NCBI GenBank assembly: GCA_046328995.1
Contig: JAXLVN010000004.1
Span: 405,646 to 469,645, forward strand
DNA length: 64,000 nt
Source: JADJXV01 sp046328995
GTDB taxonomy: Bacteria > Bacteroidota > Ignavibacteria > Kapaibacteriales > UBA961
Direction of reading: 5' to 3'
Under the pieces are notes generated by a model, which saw only the letters and a list, made by a program, of their open reading frames with translations, ran no database searches and had not been told where the DNA came from. Below, piece after piece: positions 8,382-16,812 of the stretch; position 1 is the stretch's first letter, and each line of letters starts with the position of its first letter. Both the position numbers and the translations under genes were made by a program.

Positions 8382-11300
8382 TTACCGCACAATCGACATC
8401 ATTTTTGTGAATTTTGCCGTCGGCGTGTGAAGTTCATAAAAATACAAGCCATTCGGCAGATGTTCCGTGCTGAGCGTTATAGCATAGAGTCCTGCCGCAA
8501 AATCTCCGCTTGCAAGAGTAGCCCGCTTCGTGCCGAGAGCATCATAAAGCGTTACAGTTGCAGGCGTTGGACGGGACAAGCCGAAACGAATCGTCGTGGT
8601 TTCGAAGGCCGGGTTGGGTTCGTTCTGCGCCAAAAATCCCTGACCATACGCGGCAGGCATTGTTGTTGACACCGCTTGAAGCGGTACATCACACCGCGAA
8701 TCGCCGTCGCGGATGATTTCCTTGCCTATGCCCAGCAGAACCAAGGGTTTGGTCCGGCAACCGAAAGAAAAGAGCAGCGTATCGGTATGCTCGACGCCCG
8801 AATGGATGGGTGCAAAGCAAATCTGCAGACTCTGTTGTGACTGCGGTGGTAATATTACCGGCAGGCGTTGCGACTGTGGCATGGAAAAGCGGGTATTACC
8901 CACGAGGAAGGGCAGGCCGAAATCCAAGGGGAATTTCCCGTAGTTTTCGAGTGTGACCTCACGGCAAATGATAGTACCGATTGGCGTTTCGCCATACGTA
9001 ATCTCCGTGGTGGTCGTATTCTCCTCAAGAGAAAAGCGCAACGTAAAGCCGGGGATTGTATCGCGGTAATACGATATATTGCCGGCAGTATCAGTTGCTT
9101 TTACGATGAAAAATGCATCTTCATCAGGATTCGTGGGGGTAATATCGAGCCGGGTCGATTGATAGCCGGTATCAGCCAACTGTGTGACCGTGCAGTTAAT
9201 GGTCAGTGAATCGATAAATTCCAGCGATTGAATGCCAAGATCCGATGGCAAGGATTCGGCAACTAAGAGGCGGACAGGGATAGGGCAGGGACTCTGCGCC
9301 TTCGTAATCCGAGGAGCGATACTGTCGGGTTTTGCGCGAACGGTGATACTGGCGACCTGCCGATCAGCGCAGGAATTTTTAATTCGAAGGGTGTCGTGAT
9401 AGATACCGTTGTGCGTTTCGTAGAAGCAGACGTCGAGTTCAATTGTTGACATCGGCGCAATGGTCACCGGCAGTGGCGTCTGCACGGTAAAACGTGTGGT
9501 AGCCCGGAGATCCGCAGCAGTGATTGTTTGCGAGAATGCTCCGTAATTATAAAGCGTAACCGGAAAACAGTATTGATGGTTGAGCGGACCGTCGGTCACG
9601 ATATGCACCGTGCCCTGCCCGTTGGCAGAGTCGGAGGCAGACACCGTAAAACCGGGTACGTTGTAGAGTGTATCCCGTGTATATCCTGCCGAATCTTCAG
9701 CGATAATTTGAAAGGCACCGTCCTGATAAATATCCGTCAGAGTGCCTCGGAAATGCACCGTATCACTGTATCGCTTGAAGGGCTCGACCGTCACGGTCAT
9801 GTTCTTCTGCGAAGGAAGCGGCGACTCCACTCGACCAAGCCGTGAATCGGTGCGGTGAATATCAAATGCCACACCGCGCACCGAGAAGCATGAGTCAATG
9901 GCGGTAATTTCCGGCTCCTGATAGTCAAATTCAATAAAACTCATGCCGCCTACATACCCGTAGGAATTCACCAAGCCATAGCCAAAGACATAAATACCAA
10001 AGGGTTCAGAACCATTCAGCGTATGCGTACCATCACCGACGCGCAAGGTCGCCAGCCCGTACGTCGAGCCGGCAATCTGTTGAAATGATCCGCCACTCAC
10101 GAGATTACCGTCAAGCCGGATCGTGCCGATCGCTCTCATCGGAGCCACGACCATGACGTACTGTTCGGTAAACATCGGCGTCGGTGGTCTATTACCATTG
10201 GTCTGTGTGGACTGCGCATTAATAAATCGATAGGAGAGAAGGAATTGTTCTTTGGGAGGAATAATCATCATCAGCGGGTCAGAGATGACATTATTATTGA
10301 CTTGTCCGCCTGTACCGGTCTCGGATGCGGTCTTTTTATACTGTGCGACCAAGACCGGCTTGGATGACGTCAAATAGCCCGGCGTCGTGAGATCATTGGT
10401 AAAAAACTGTCCGGCCGAGAGGGTACGGATCTTGGTACCGTCGAGAAACACATCGGTACTGTCGAAAGCAGCAAGTACCCGGTATTTATCTGCACCCAAG
10501 CCGGAAACTCTTGGCGGCTGTGGATAGGGAGCAAGAAATGCACTTTTCCCCCAGGAACTAAGCGGCGGCATTTGCTCGATAATACAATCGCGGGAACTGA
10601 TATCAGGGCGTAATTCTACCGGAAGCAGCGCGCGCTGATGTCCGCCAAAAACGGCGACCGGCTTGTCGGCAATGACCCTGCTGCCCGTCAGATCTCCCCG
10701 CAGATTCGAGCGGGTAATACTTGCCTGTACGAGGTACGACTGACCTTTCATCAGGAGGACGGTATCGGGTTTGAGACCGTAGCGATAGGTAGGAGCAGTA
10801 GGATAGATAAACACATTCGTGCTGTCCTGCACGGCGGTAACCGAAAATTCAGACGGAGTACTTGTCGGCGCAAGCGGAGCATTAATACCCGAATTATCAA
10901 AAAATCCGTCGCTCGGATAACTCATGACCCGGTATTCCAGACCAAGAGCAGACGTCGGCAGCACGAGGAAGGCATCGCTCGTACGGTCGGCCTGATTAAG
11001 GGCATAGACGGTGATATCATCATCTGCTACGACCCGGAAATGCTGACGTGCAACCCGCTGACACTGATTACCAGTATCTGTTGCCGGCACTCCATGATTG
11101 TTCCAACCGTTGAGTTCATAGCCCAGCCATGCAATAGCATAGGTATAAATCTGTGTAGGATTGCTGATTTGAAAGGGTATTTGTTGTGTTATACCCTTGC
11201 TGTCCGTCACCGTAATCGTACCTTGAGTGGGTACATCACAAGCGACATAGACATATAATGTATCGCGTAAACGGGTAGTGATAGCTGTTGTCGGCGGGGT

Positions 11301-11450
11301 ATGAAAGTTGGGTAAAAATGAAAATATAAAATCACGTCCACGATTGCTGCTCACCGGCTGAGCCGAGGATGGCAGCATGAGGATGATAAACAATACAGCC
11401 AGAAGACAGGTTCTACCGGCGGAGGCAAAAAAACCGAATCTATGAGTCAT
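8382..11450 (-). CDS. Large surface protein: IgGFc-binding-type N-terminal domain, choice-of-anchor D repeats, T9SS sorting tail
   Basis: A 1022-residue protein with a signal peptide ending at PSSAQP. SSNRGRDFIFSFLPNFH and the following 450 residues (VLPTSALGLEYRVMSYP, GQSYLVQA, PVAVFGGHQRALLPVE) match the bacterial IgGFc-binding N-terminal domain. Two cysteine-containing modules (HQYCFPVTLYNYGAFSQTI and GTIICREVTLENYGKFPL) are choice-of-anchor D type. The last 90 residues are a Por/T9SS type A sorting domain (NEPNPAFETTTIRFGL, TLYDALGTKRATL, NGLYFYELHT). It is expected to be exported through T9SS and attached to the surface, perhaps in adhesion; binding to antibody is not implied in a free-living organism. 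AAAGGAG at 11460-11466 supports the start. It appears monocistronic. Confidence 0.88.
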   Translation of the reverse strand: MTHRFGFFASAGRTCLLAVLFIILMLPSSAQPVSSNRGRDFIFSFLPNFHTPPTTAITTRLRDTLYVYVACDVPTQGTITVTDSKGITQQIPFQISNPTQIYTYAIAWLGYELNGWNNHGVPATDTGNQCQRVARQHFRVVADDDITVYALNQADRTSDAFLVLPTSALGLEYRVMSYPSDGFFDNSGINAPLAPTSTPSEFSVTAVQDSTNVFIYPTAPTYRYGLKPDTVLLMKGQSYLVQASITRSNLRGDLTGSRVIADKPVAVFGGHQRALLPVELRPDISSRDCIIEQMPPLSSWGKSAFLAPYPQPPRVSGLGADKYRVLAAFDSTDVFLDGTKIRTLSAGQFFTNDLTTPGYLTSSKPVLVAQYKKTASETGTGGQVNNNVISDPLMMIIPPKEQFLLSYRFINAQSTQTNGNRPPTPMFTEQYVMVVAPMRAIGTIRLDGNLVSGGSFQQIAGSTYGLATLRVGDGTHTLNGSEPFGIYVFGYGLVNSYGYVGGMSFIEFDYQEPEITAIDSCFSVRGVAFDIHRTDSRLGRVESPLPSQKNMTVTVEPFKRYSDTVHFRGTLTDIYQDGAFQIIAEDSAGYTRDTLYNVPGFTVSASDSANGQGTVHIVTDGPLNHQYCFPVTLYNYGAFSQTITAADLRATTRFTVQTPLPVTIAPMSTIELDVCFYETHNGIYHDTLRIKNSCADRQVASITVRAKPDSIAPRITKAQSPCPIPVRLLVAESLPSDLGIQSLEFIDSLTINCTVTQLADTGYQSTRLDITPTNPDEDAFFIVKATDTAGNISYYRDTIPGFTLRFSLEENTTTTEITYGETPIGTIICREVTLENYGKFPLDFGLPFLVGNTRFSMPQSQRLPVILPPQSQQSLQICFAPIHSGVEHTDTLLFSFGCRTKPLVLLGIGKEIIRDGDSRCDVPLQAVSTTMPAAYGQGFLAQNEPNPAFETTTIRFGLSRPTPATVTLYDALGTKRATLASGDFAAGLYAITLSTEHLPNGLYFYELHTPTAKFTKMMSIVR

Positions 11451-11870
11451 AGCTGACTTCTCCTTTCGGACAAAGGAAGTGATAAAAAATCAAGTGTGTG
11501 TATCACATGGGTATTGCATTCATCGGCGGCCTGCTTGTACAAGCAACTGCTGATGCACTCTAAGCCGTGATTGGACAGTATAAGAAAGGATAACGGGGAA
11601 TCCGAGAAGTACGATTGGATTGGCTGTCGTAAGTGCGGCAGCATTTCCTAAAGGCAATGTATCTACGGTAGATAATGCACCACAATTTCGAAGGGCAGTA
11701 CATGCAGAACATCGATAATCAAATCGTATTGAATTCTATACTTTTTCCTTTATACAGTTGTCGTCACGGTCACAGAGACCACGGTTCACAAACAATGGTT
11801 ACACGTGCAATTTGTTACACGGATCGGATACGGTTGGTTTTTTTTAAAATTTTTAGAACTATACCGAACC
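11451..11870. other. Intergenic, no gene seen
   Basis: About 420 bp between mraY and the IgGFc-type gene, both leftward. It contains a ribosome binding site for the latter (11460-11466) and otherwise A/T-rich sequence with short cacagag/cacggt words. I see no ORF of note, hairpin or RNA gene. Confidence 0.5.
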
Positions 11871-13007
11871 CTACCGTACCTTAAACGTCGCCATTGCAAT
11901 GATGGCAAGCATGACGGCTATAATGTAAAATCGTGTGACAATTTTTGACTCATGCCAGCCACTTTTTTCAAAATGATGATGCAAGGGCGACATCTTCAGA
12001 AGCCGCCGTCCCTCGCCAAAACGTTTCTTGGTATATTTAAAATAACTTACCTGAATAATTACCGATAATGTTTCGGCAAAAAATATACCGCCGAGTATCG
12101 GCAGCAGAAATTCTTTTTTGATTAAAATACATAAGCAGCCAACGGCACCGCCTAGCGCAAGCGAACCCGTATCGCCCATAAATACCTGCGCCGGATACGA
12201 ATTAAACCATAAAAATCCAAGTGCTGCCCCCACGAGCGCGGAGCAGAAAATGGTGAGTTCGTCAGCGCCACGTAAGTGGATAATATTCAAATACCCTGCA
12301 AAGACCGCATTCCCGGAGACATACGATATCACAGCCAAGGCGAGAGCTACGATGCCCACCGTTCCAATTGCGAGTCCGTCGAGCCCGTCGGTGAGATTCA
12401 CCGCATTCGACGTAGCCGTGATAATAAAAATCACCACCGGAATATAAATATACCAATACCCGAAATCGAGATTAATATTCTTGGCAAACGGCACCGTCGT
12501 CAGCATATTGATACTGCTGAAGACAGTAGAAAACCATTCGGGGAAAAAGGCAATCGAGCATCCGACCATCAGTCCGACTGCCACCTGACCAATAATTTTA
12601 TACCGCCCGATGAGCCCCTTGCGCAGCTTCTTTATTACCTTGAGGTAATCATCGAGAAAGCCGACTGCCCCGAGCGAACCCGTCACCATAACAATCAGGA
12701 TAATATACATGTTGAAGATATTCGCCCACAAAAGCGTCGGCACCAGCAGCGCCGTGAGCACAATCAAGCCGCCCATTGTCGGCGTGCCCGCTTTGAGCGC
12801 GTGATTGCCCGTGCCCTGCAATTCACTCTTGGCTGCTTCGCCAATTTGCTTCCGCTTGAGAAGCGCAATAATCTTCGGACCAACAATAAAGCTAATCAGC
12901 AACGCCGTAATAGCCGCCGCCGCCGCCCGAAAACTAACATACTGAAACACGCCAAATCCCGGAGGGTCAAAGGTCGTCCGAAGCCATTGTGCAAGATAGT
13001 ACAGCAT
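11871..13007 (-). CDS. mraY: Phospho-N-acetylmuramoyl-pentapeptide transferase
   Basis: A 378-residue polytopic membrane enzyme. It transfers phospho-MurNAc-pentapeptide from UDP to undecaprenyl phosphate, making lipid I at the inner face of the cytoplasmic membrane. Family hallmarks are GTPTMGGL, VGFLDDYLK (aspartates for Mg2+), NAVNLTDGLDGLAIG, MGDTGSLALGG and the HHHFE motif near the C-terminus (LLKMSPLHHHFEKSGW). About ten hydrophobic segments are visible. Length is normal. It lies 515 bp downstream of murF on the same strand with a repeat element between them; the rest of the usual mur/fts cluster is absent from both sides. Confidence 0.97.
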   Translation of the reverse strand: MLYYLAQWLRTTFDPPGFGVFQYVSFRAAAAAITALLISFIVGPKIIALLKRKQIGEAAKSELQGTGNHALKAGTPTMGGLIVLTALLVPTLLWANIFNMYIILIVMVTGSLGAVGFLDDYLKVIKKLRKGLIGRYKIIGQVAVGLMVGCSIAFFPEWFSTVFSSINMLTTVPFAKNINLDFGYWYIYIPVVIFIITATSNAVNLTDGLDGLAIGTVGIVALALAVISYVSGNAVFAGYLNIIHLRGADELTIFCSALVGAALGFLWFNSYPAQVFMGDTGSLALGGAVGCLCILIKKEFLLPILGGIFFAETLSVIIQVSYFKYTKKRFGEGRRLLKMSPLHHHFEKSGWHESKIVTRFYIIAVMLAIIAMATFKVR

Positions 13008-13108
13008 TATTCGATAGGATTATTGGGTTAATGAATAAAATAATTGATTGTGTATTGTCTTGGTAATTAAACGAAATGAATGTTATAGTACCGTAATTAT
13101 AACAACGC

Positions 13109-13465
13109 TGTCATTCTGAACCCTTCTTAGGGTGAAGAATCGAAACATACTGTAAAATAATAGTGCTAATTCATCAGCAAGGGTCGATTCTTCAGTCGAA
13201 GACTCCTTACCAATGACCGTTTTATAACCTGTTCTTTTTATATGACTTGCATTCGCGTAAGAGAAAGAGTTTCCCACAGAGTTTCACAGAGTTTTTCACA
13301 GAGTTCACAGCGGAATACTGCTGTGTGTGACTCTGTGGGCATACCCTGTGTAACCCTGTGGGAGGAATTCTTCCGGCTACGTATAGCGGAAATCCCCTTT
13401 TGCAAGTACTTCCTGTGTCATTACTTGCTTTTTTTTTAGTTTTTAATTCGGCCTTCAGAATGACA
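13109..13465. repeat. Composite interspersed repeat, copy A (TGTCATTCTGA ends, cacagag core)
   Basis: Bounded by the inverted ends TGTCATTCTGAA (13109-13120) and TTCAGAATGACA (13454-13465). The left 100 bp matches the uninterrupted element at 61832-61943 (the first 37 bp are identical). The core at 13209-13437 is a different repeat, built from words such as cacagagtt and ctctgtgggc, and is present as an inverted copy at 19087-19316. The simplest reading is one repeat nested inside another. It separates murF from mraY. Confidence 0.75.
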
Positions 13466-13521
13466 TACTTATTAATCAATTTCGGGTAACATTATGTCCG
13501 GCAATTGATCGAATGTGTCCA

Positions 13522-14892
13522 TCACCGCCCACCCACAAGTCCCTCAATAATATCCTCCAATGCCATCCCGCGCGAACCTTTCACCAAAATAACATCGCCT
13601 TCAGCGCGATGAGTCAGGAGATAGTCGATACACTCTTGCTTGGAATTCATGCAGATCGCCGTGCTGGTGATGCCCTGCGCCGCACGCAGCATTTCATCGC
13701 CGAGGAGCAGGAGAATATCGGTGCATTCTGCAGCTTCGGTGATGAGCGCTGTGTGTTCGTCCGCGGCTGCTGCGCCGAGCTCGCGCATATCTCCCAAGAC
13801 TGCAATACGTTTGCCGACGGCCGGAAAGAGGGTAAGCGTTTTAAGGGCGATGCGCATCGAGTCGGGATTGGCATTATAGCAATCATTGAGAAGTATGGTG
13901 TCCTGCACTTGCTCGACATTCATACGACCATAGCCATGTGCCGGCGGCTGCTCGTAGCTTTCGAGCGCTTCACGGAGTTCGTCGCTCGTCATACCGACTG
14001 CCACGCCTGCTGCGACGGCGGCGATAGCATTGAGCGCTGCTGCATAACCAAACGCCGGGAATTCAACCTCAAAACGATTCGTAAAGGTGAGGATAGGATG
14101 TAATTCGTAGGTAAAATGAACGCTAGCGGCAACAGTCGCCGAACTGTCGATGCCAAAGGTAATCGTTCCTGGCGTGGTATCACGGTATTTTTTCAGGCGT
14201 TCATCATCACAATTAACAAGGGCAATTCCTCCTGAATCATGAAGATAGCGAAAGAGCGCCGTTTCCTCGCGTTCGACGCCATCGAGATCAATAAGTTTTT
14301 CAAGATGTTCCTTGCCGATATTGGTGATGAGTCCGTGGGTAGGCGCTGTCATGCGGGCGAGGATTTCAATTTCACCGGGTTCGTTCGTGCCGATTTCAAT
14401 GACCGCTGCCTGATGTTCGGGCGTGAGCTCAAGCAAGGTCAGCGGCACACCAATTTGATTGTTGAAATTAGCGCGCGTCTTGAGGGTGTTGAATTTCGTG
14501 CCAAGTACATGGGCCGTGAGGTCTTTGGTGGAGGTCTTTCCGGCTGCGCCTGCGATAGCGAGCACGGGGATAGAGAAGCGCTTGCGGTGGAACTGACCAA
14601 GCAATCCGAGTGCGTGGAGAGTGTTACCCACAGTAATGTGTGGATAACTCGTGTATTCTGTGGATAACTCCTTATCAACAATAAGTATTGCCGCGCCTTT
14701 TGCGATTGCGTCTCCGAGCCGGTCATGCCCATCGAAACGTTCACCGCGCAGGGCAATGAAGATATTGCCGGCGATGAGTGTGCGCGTATCGGTTGACACA
14801 CCGCGGGCAAACTCCGGCAATAGAAAAACGCTGTCGCTACCGAAGAGTTCTGTTAATTCGGCGCGAGTAAATTCAGTTGTATTTGAAAACAT
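13522..14892 (-). CDS. murF: UDP-N-acetylmuramoyl-tripeptide--D-alanyl-D-alanine ligase
   Basis: A 456-residue cytoplasmic enzyme that adds D-Ala-D-Ala to UDP-MurNAc-tripeptide, the last soluble step of peptidoglycan precursor synthesis. Evidence: N-terminal Mur domain (DTRTLIAGNIFIALRGERFD), ATP-binding P-loop AIAGAAGKTSTKDL, the central NFNNQIGVPLTLLEL and AVIEIGTNEPGEIEIL blocks typical of MurF, and the C-terminal DCYNANPDSMRIAL and KGSRGMALEDII motifs. The ATG at 14892 is preferred; an in-frame TTG at 14916 with AGAAGGG upstream is an alternative. The product of MurF is the substrate of MraY, encoded next on the same strand. Confidence 0.95.
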   Translation of the reverse strand: MFSNTTEFTRAELTELFGSDSVFLLPEFARGVSTDTRTLIAGNIFIALRGERFDGHDRLGDAIAKGAAILIVDKELSTEYTSYPHITVGNTLHALGLLGQFHRKRFSIPVLAIAGAAGKTSTKDLTAHVLGTKFNTLKTRANFNNQIGVPLTLLELTPEHQAAVIEIGTNEPGEIEILARMTAPTHGLITNIGKEHLEKLIDLDGVEREETALFRYLHDSGGIALVNCDDERLKKYRDTTPGTITFGIDSSATVAASVHFTYELHPILTFTNRFEVEFPAFGYAAALNAIAAVAAGVAVGMTSDELREALESYEQPPAHGYGRMNVEQVQDTILLNDCYNANPDSMRIALKTLTLFPAVGKRIAVLGDMRELGAAAADEHTALITEAAECTDILLLLGDEMLRAAQGITSTAICMNSKQECIDYLLTHRAEGDVILVKGSRGMALEDIIEGLVGGR

Positions 14893-15067
14893 AAACAGGT
14901 TGGAAGGATGCTGCAATAAACCCTTCTGCGAATTTACGAAAATTTTGCGTGCCGTCGTGTTGTGGGTGGGGGAATTACAAACTGATATGGAGGGATTGCA
15001 TCAAATGGAGATGCAGTGTTGTGGGAATTCGGAGGATATACTTATTGGGGTAAATTGCAATGCTCTT

Positions 15068-16012
15068 CTATTTACAGTATCTCTGAACCGAGTCGAGGGC
15101 TTTCCTATGTCCTAATTCGGCTGCTTTGCTCCAATCGGAGCATCCGCTTTTTATAAATTTTATACCGGCTTTGGTATTACCTCTGTAGTAGTACGCAGCG
15201 GCATTCTTCGGGTCAAGTTCAATTGCTTGCGTAAAGTCTGCAATGGCTCCTTGATAATCCAATAGCTTGTCTTTTGACAGTCCTCGCCCGGTAAACACAT
15301 CTGGATTGTCTGGATCAACTTCCATTTCATACGTAAAGTCTTTGATAGCGCCCGCGTAGTCTTCGAGTGCTGCTTTTGATATCCCTCTTTGGTAGAAAAA
15401 ACCTTCCATACCATCAGAGCAAATCTGGCCTTTATGTGCTAATACCGTATCTAATACCTTATTATAGTCTTGAATAGCACCTTCGTGATTGTTGAGCGCA
15501 GCTTTGGCCATTCCTCTGTTTAAATAAACACGTGTAAATTCTGAATCTGCTTCAATGGCTTTTGTATAGTCGAGAATAGCTCCTTTGTAATCGGTAAGAG
15601 CAGCTTTTGCTTGACCTCTTGCATTGTAGCAGTTTGGTTCGTAGGATTGATAGTATTCAGTAGTACTATCCTTGTTAACTATAATAGAAGCAATTACTTC
15701 TATCGCTTTTGTATAGTCTTCGATAGCGCCCTGATAATCCAATAGAGCGGCTTTGGCTTTTCCTCTATTATAATACATGTCTTCACGATTGTCATTGATC
15801 TCAATACCCTTCGTATAGTCATCAATAGCTCCTTTGTAATCTTTTTGTCTGTATCGTAGTGCCGCTCTACTACAATACGCTCTGACATTTTTTGGATTGC
15901 GTTCTATTGCTTTAGTGAATGATTTAAAAGAACTTGAATCCTCAACCCATTGCCCAACACTTACCGCTTGGCAAGCAATCAGGAGAGCGCATAGGAGGAG
16001 AATGTGTTTCAT
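15068..16012 (-). CDS. Exported tetratricopeptide-repeat (TPR) protein
   Basis: A 314-residue protein from the ATG at 16012, which begins a signal peptide (MKHILLLCALLIACQAVSVG). The body is about six to seven TPR units with the consensus YxxRGxAKxALxDYxGAIxDYTKAIE, for example MYYNRGKAKAALLDYQGAIE, VYLNRGMAKAALNNHEGAI and AAYYYRGNTKAGIKF. The last unit ends with SGCSDWSKAAELGHRKALD, as in Sel1-like/TPR proteins of Bacteroidota. TPR arrays are protein-binding scaffolds; no partner can be named. It is a single leftward gene upstream of murF with about 175 bp between them. Confidence 0.85.
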   Translation of the reverse strand: MKHILLLCALLIACQAVSVGQWVEDSSSFKSFTKAIERNPKNVRAYCSRAALRYRQKDYKGAIDDYTKGIEINDNREDMYYNRGKAKAALLDYQGAIEDYTKAIEVIASIIVNKDSTTEYYQSYEPNCYNARGQAKAALTDYKGAILDYTKAIEADSEFTRVYLNRGMAKAALNNHEGAIQDYNKVLDTVLAHKGQICSDGMEGFFYQRGISKAALEDYAGAIKDFTYEMEVDPDNPDVFTGRGLSKDKLLDYQGAIADFTQAIELDPKNAAAYYYRGNTKAGIKFIKSGCSDWSKAAELGHRKALDSVQRYCK

Positions 16013-16095
16013 GGGAGGTTGAGTGTGGTTGTTTTGAGTTTCGTTGTCTTTCAAGTTTGTAATGTGGACACGTCGATTATACATCAATTCATGTC

Positions 16096-16202
16096 GTAGG
16101 GGCAAACCTTTACGGTTGCCCATCAATACTTGCCATAAAAACATATTCTGTAGAACGTACTATCCTGCACGACCCGGGGCAACCGCAAGGGATTGCCCCT
16201 AC
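16096..16202. repeat. GTAGGGGCAA-type interspersed inverted repeat
   Basis: Arms at 16096-16121 and 16174-16202 are imperfect inverted copies (gtaggggcaa...ttgccc). The same design occurs at 41121-41187, with half copies near 31518 and 62068. The gap 16013-16329 holds this element and no convincing gene. Confidence 0.6.
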
Positions 16203-16329
16203 CGGTGTTTTGTTTGCATCAAAGGAAGAATTTCCTGTCTTACTAATATTTACATCTGTTCGTAAATACTTATCTATAAAATATGTCGCTGTATCTGATC
16301 TCTGTTCCATTCAATCAACAAAAACCCAC

Positions 16330-16719
16330 TCACTCCCTCCGCAACCCCAACTCCACCACCGCCGCACACACCACCCATACCGCTGCACATATCTCGCCTG
16401 CGAGACGGAAAGAGTCCATAAACACGACGCGGGAACGTGAGTAGGGGAGCGATACGCCGTTTTCGTCGATGAGAGCGCCGCGTTTTTTGCCGGCAAGGAA
16501 CATCATGCCCTTGAGAATCTGGTGATACCGTTGGAGTTCGAGCGCTTTGGCTCCGAAATAGATCTCATCGGAGGTGTCGGCCCGCAACAGAGCTATCGTC
16601 TGCCCGATATGAAGGATTTGTTTTTCCGAAAAGGCAACGACGCGTGGGGAATTGAGCCGGTGGCGGCGGGAAATTTCATCGGCCGAACCCGAGAGAAGAT
16701 AGAGCGTAGCAGTAGTCAT
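16330..16719 (-). CDS. Hypothetical protein (129 aa)
   Basis: The frame stays open far upstream, but upstream of 16813 it would overlap the confidently called heparinase gene, so the ATG at 16719 is chosen. The product has a basic and hydrophobic N-terminus (MTTATLYLLSGSADEISRRH), a middle helix (GAKALELQRYHQILKGMMFL) and a hydrophobic C-terminal segment (AGEICAAVWVVCAAVVELGL) that could span the membrane. I recognise no family. It diverges from the heparinase gene with 93 bp between starts. It may be a real small gene or a chance ORF. Confidence 0.4.
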   Translation of the reverse strand: MTTATLYLLSGSADEISRRHRLNSPRVVAFSEKQILHIGQTIALLRADTSDEIYFGAKALELQRYHQILKGMMFLAGKKRGALIDENGVSLPYSRSRVVFMDSFRLAGEICAAVWVVCAAVVELGLRRE

Positions 16720-16812
16720 GAGGAGTAGTTCGTAAAGAATTTTGAGTACATTTATCGCGCATGGTTGTAATTTTGCTGCACCTACAAAAATAAAACATTC
16801 AGGACAATAGGC

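Noticed and set aside
10638..11258. 206-residue plus-strand frame
   Set aside because: It lies wholly antisense to the IgGFc-type gene, which has recognisable domains; the antisense product has none.
12276..13031. 251-residue plus-strand frame
   Set aside because: Antisense shadow of mraY; highly charged, no domain.
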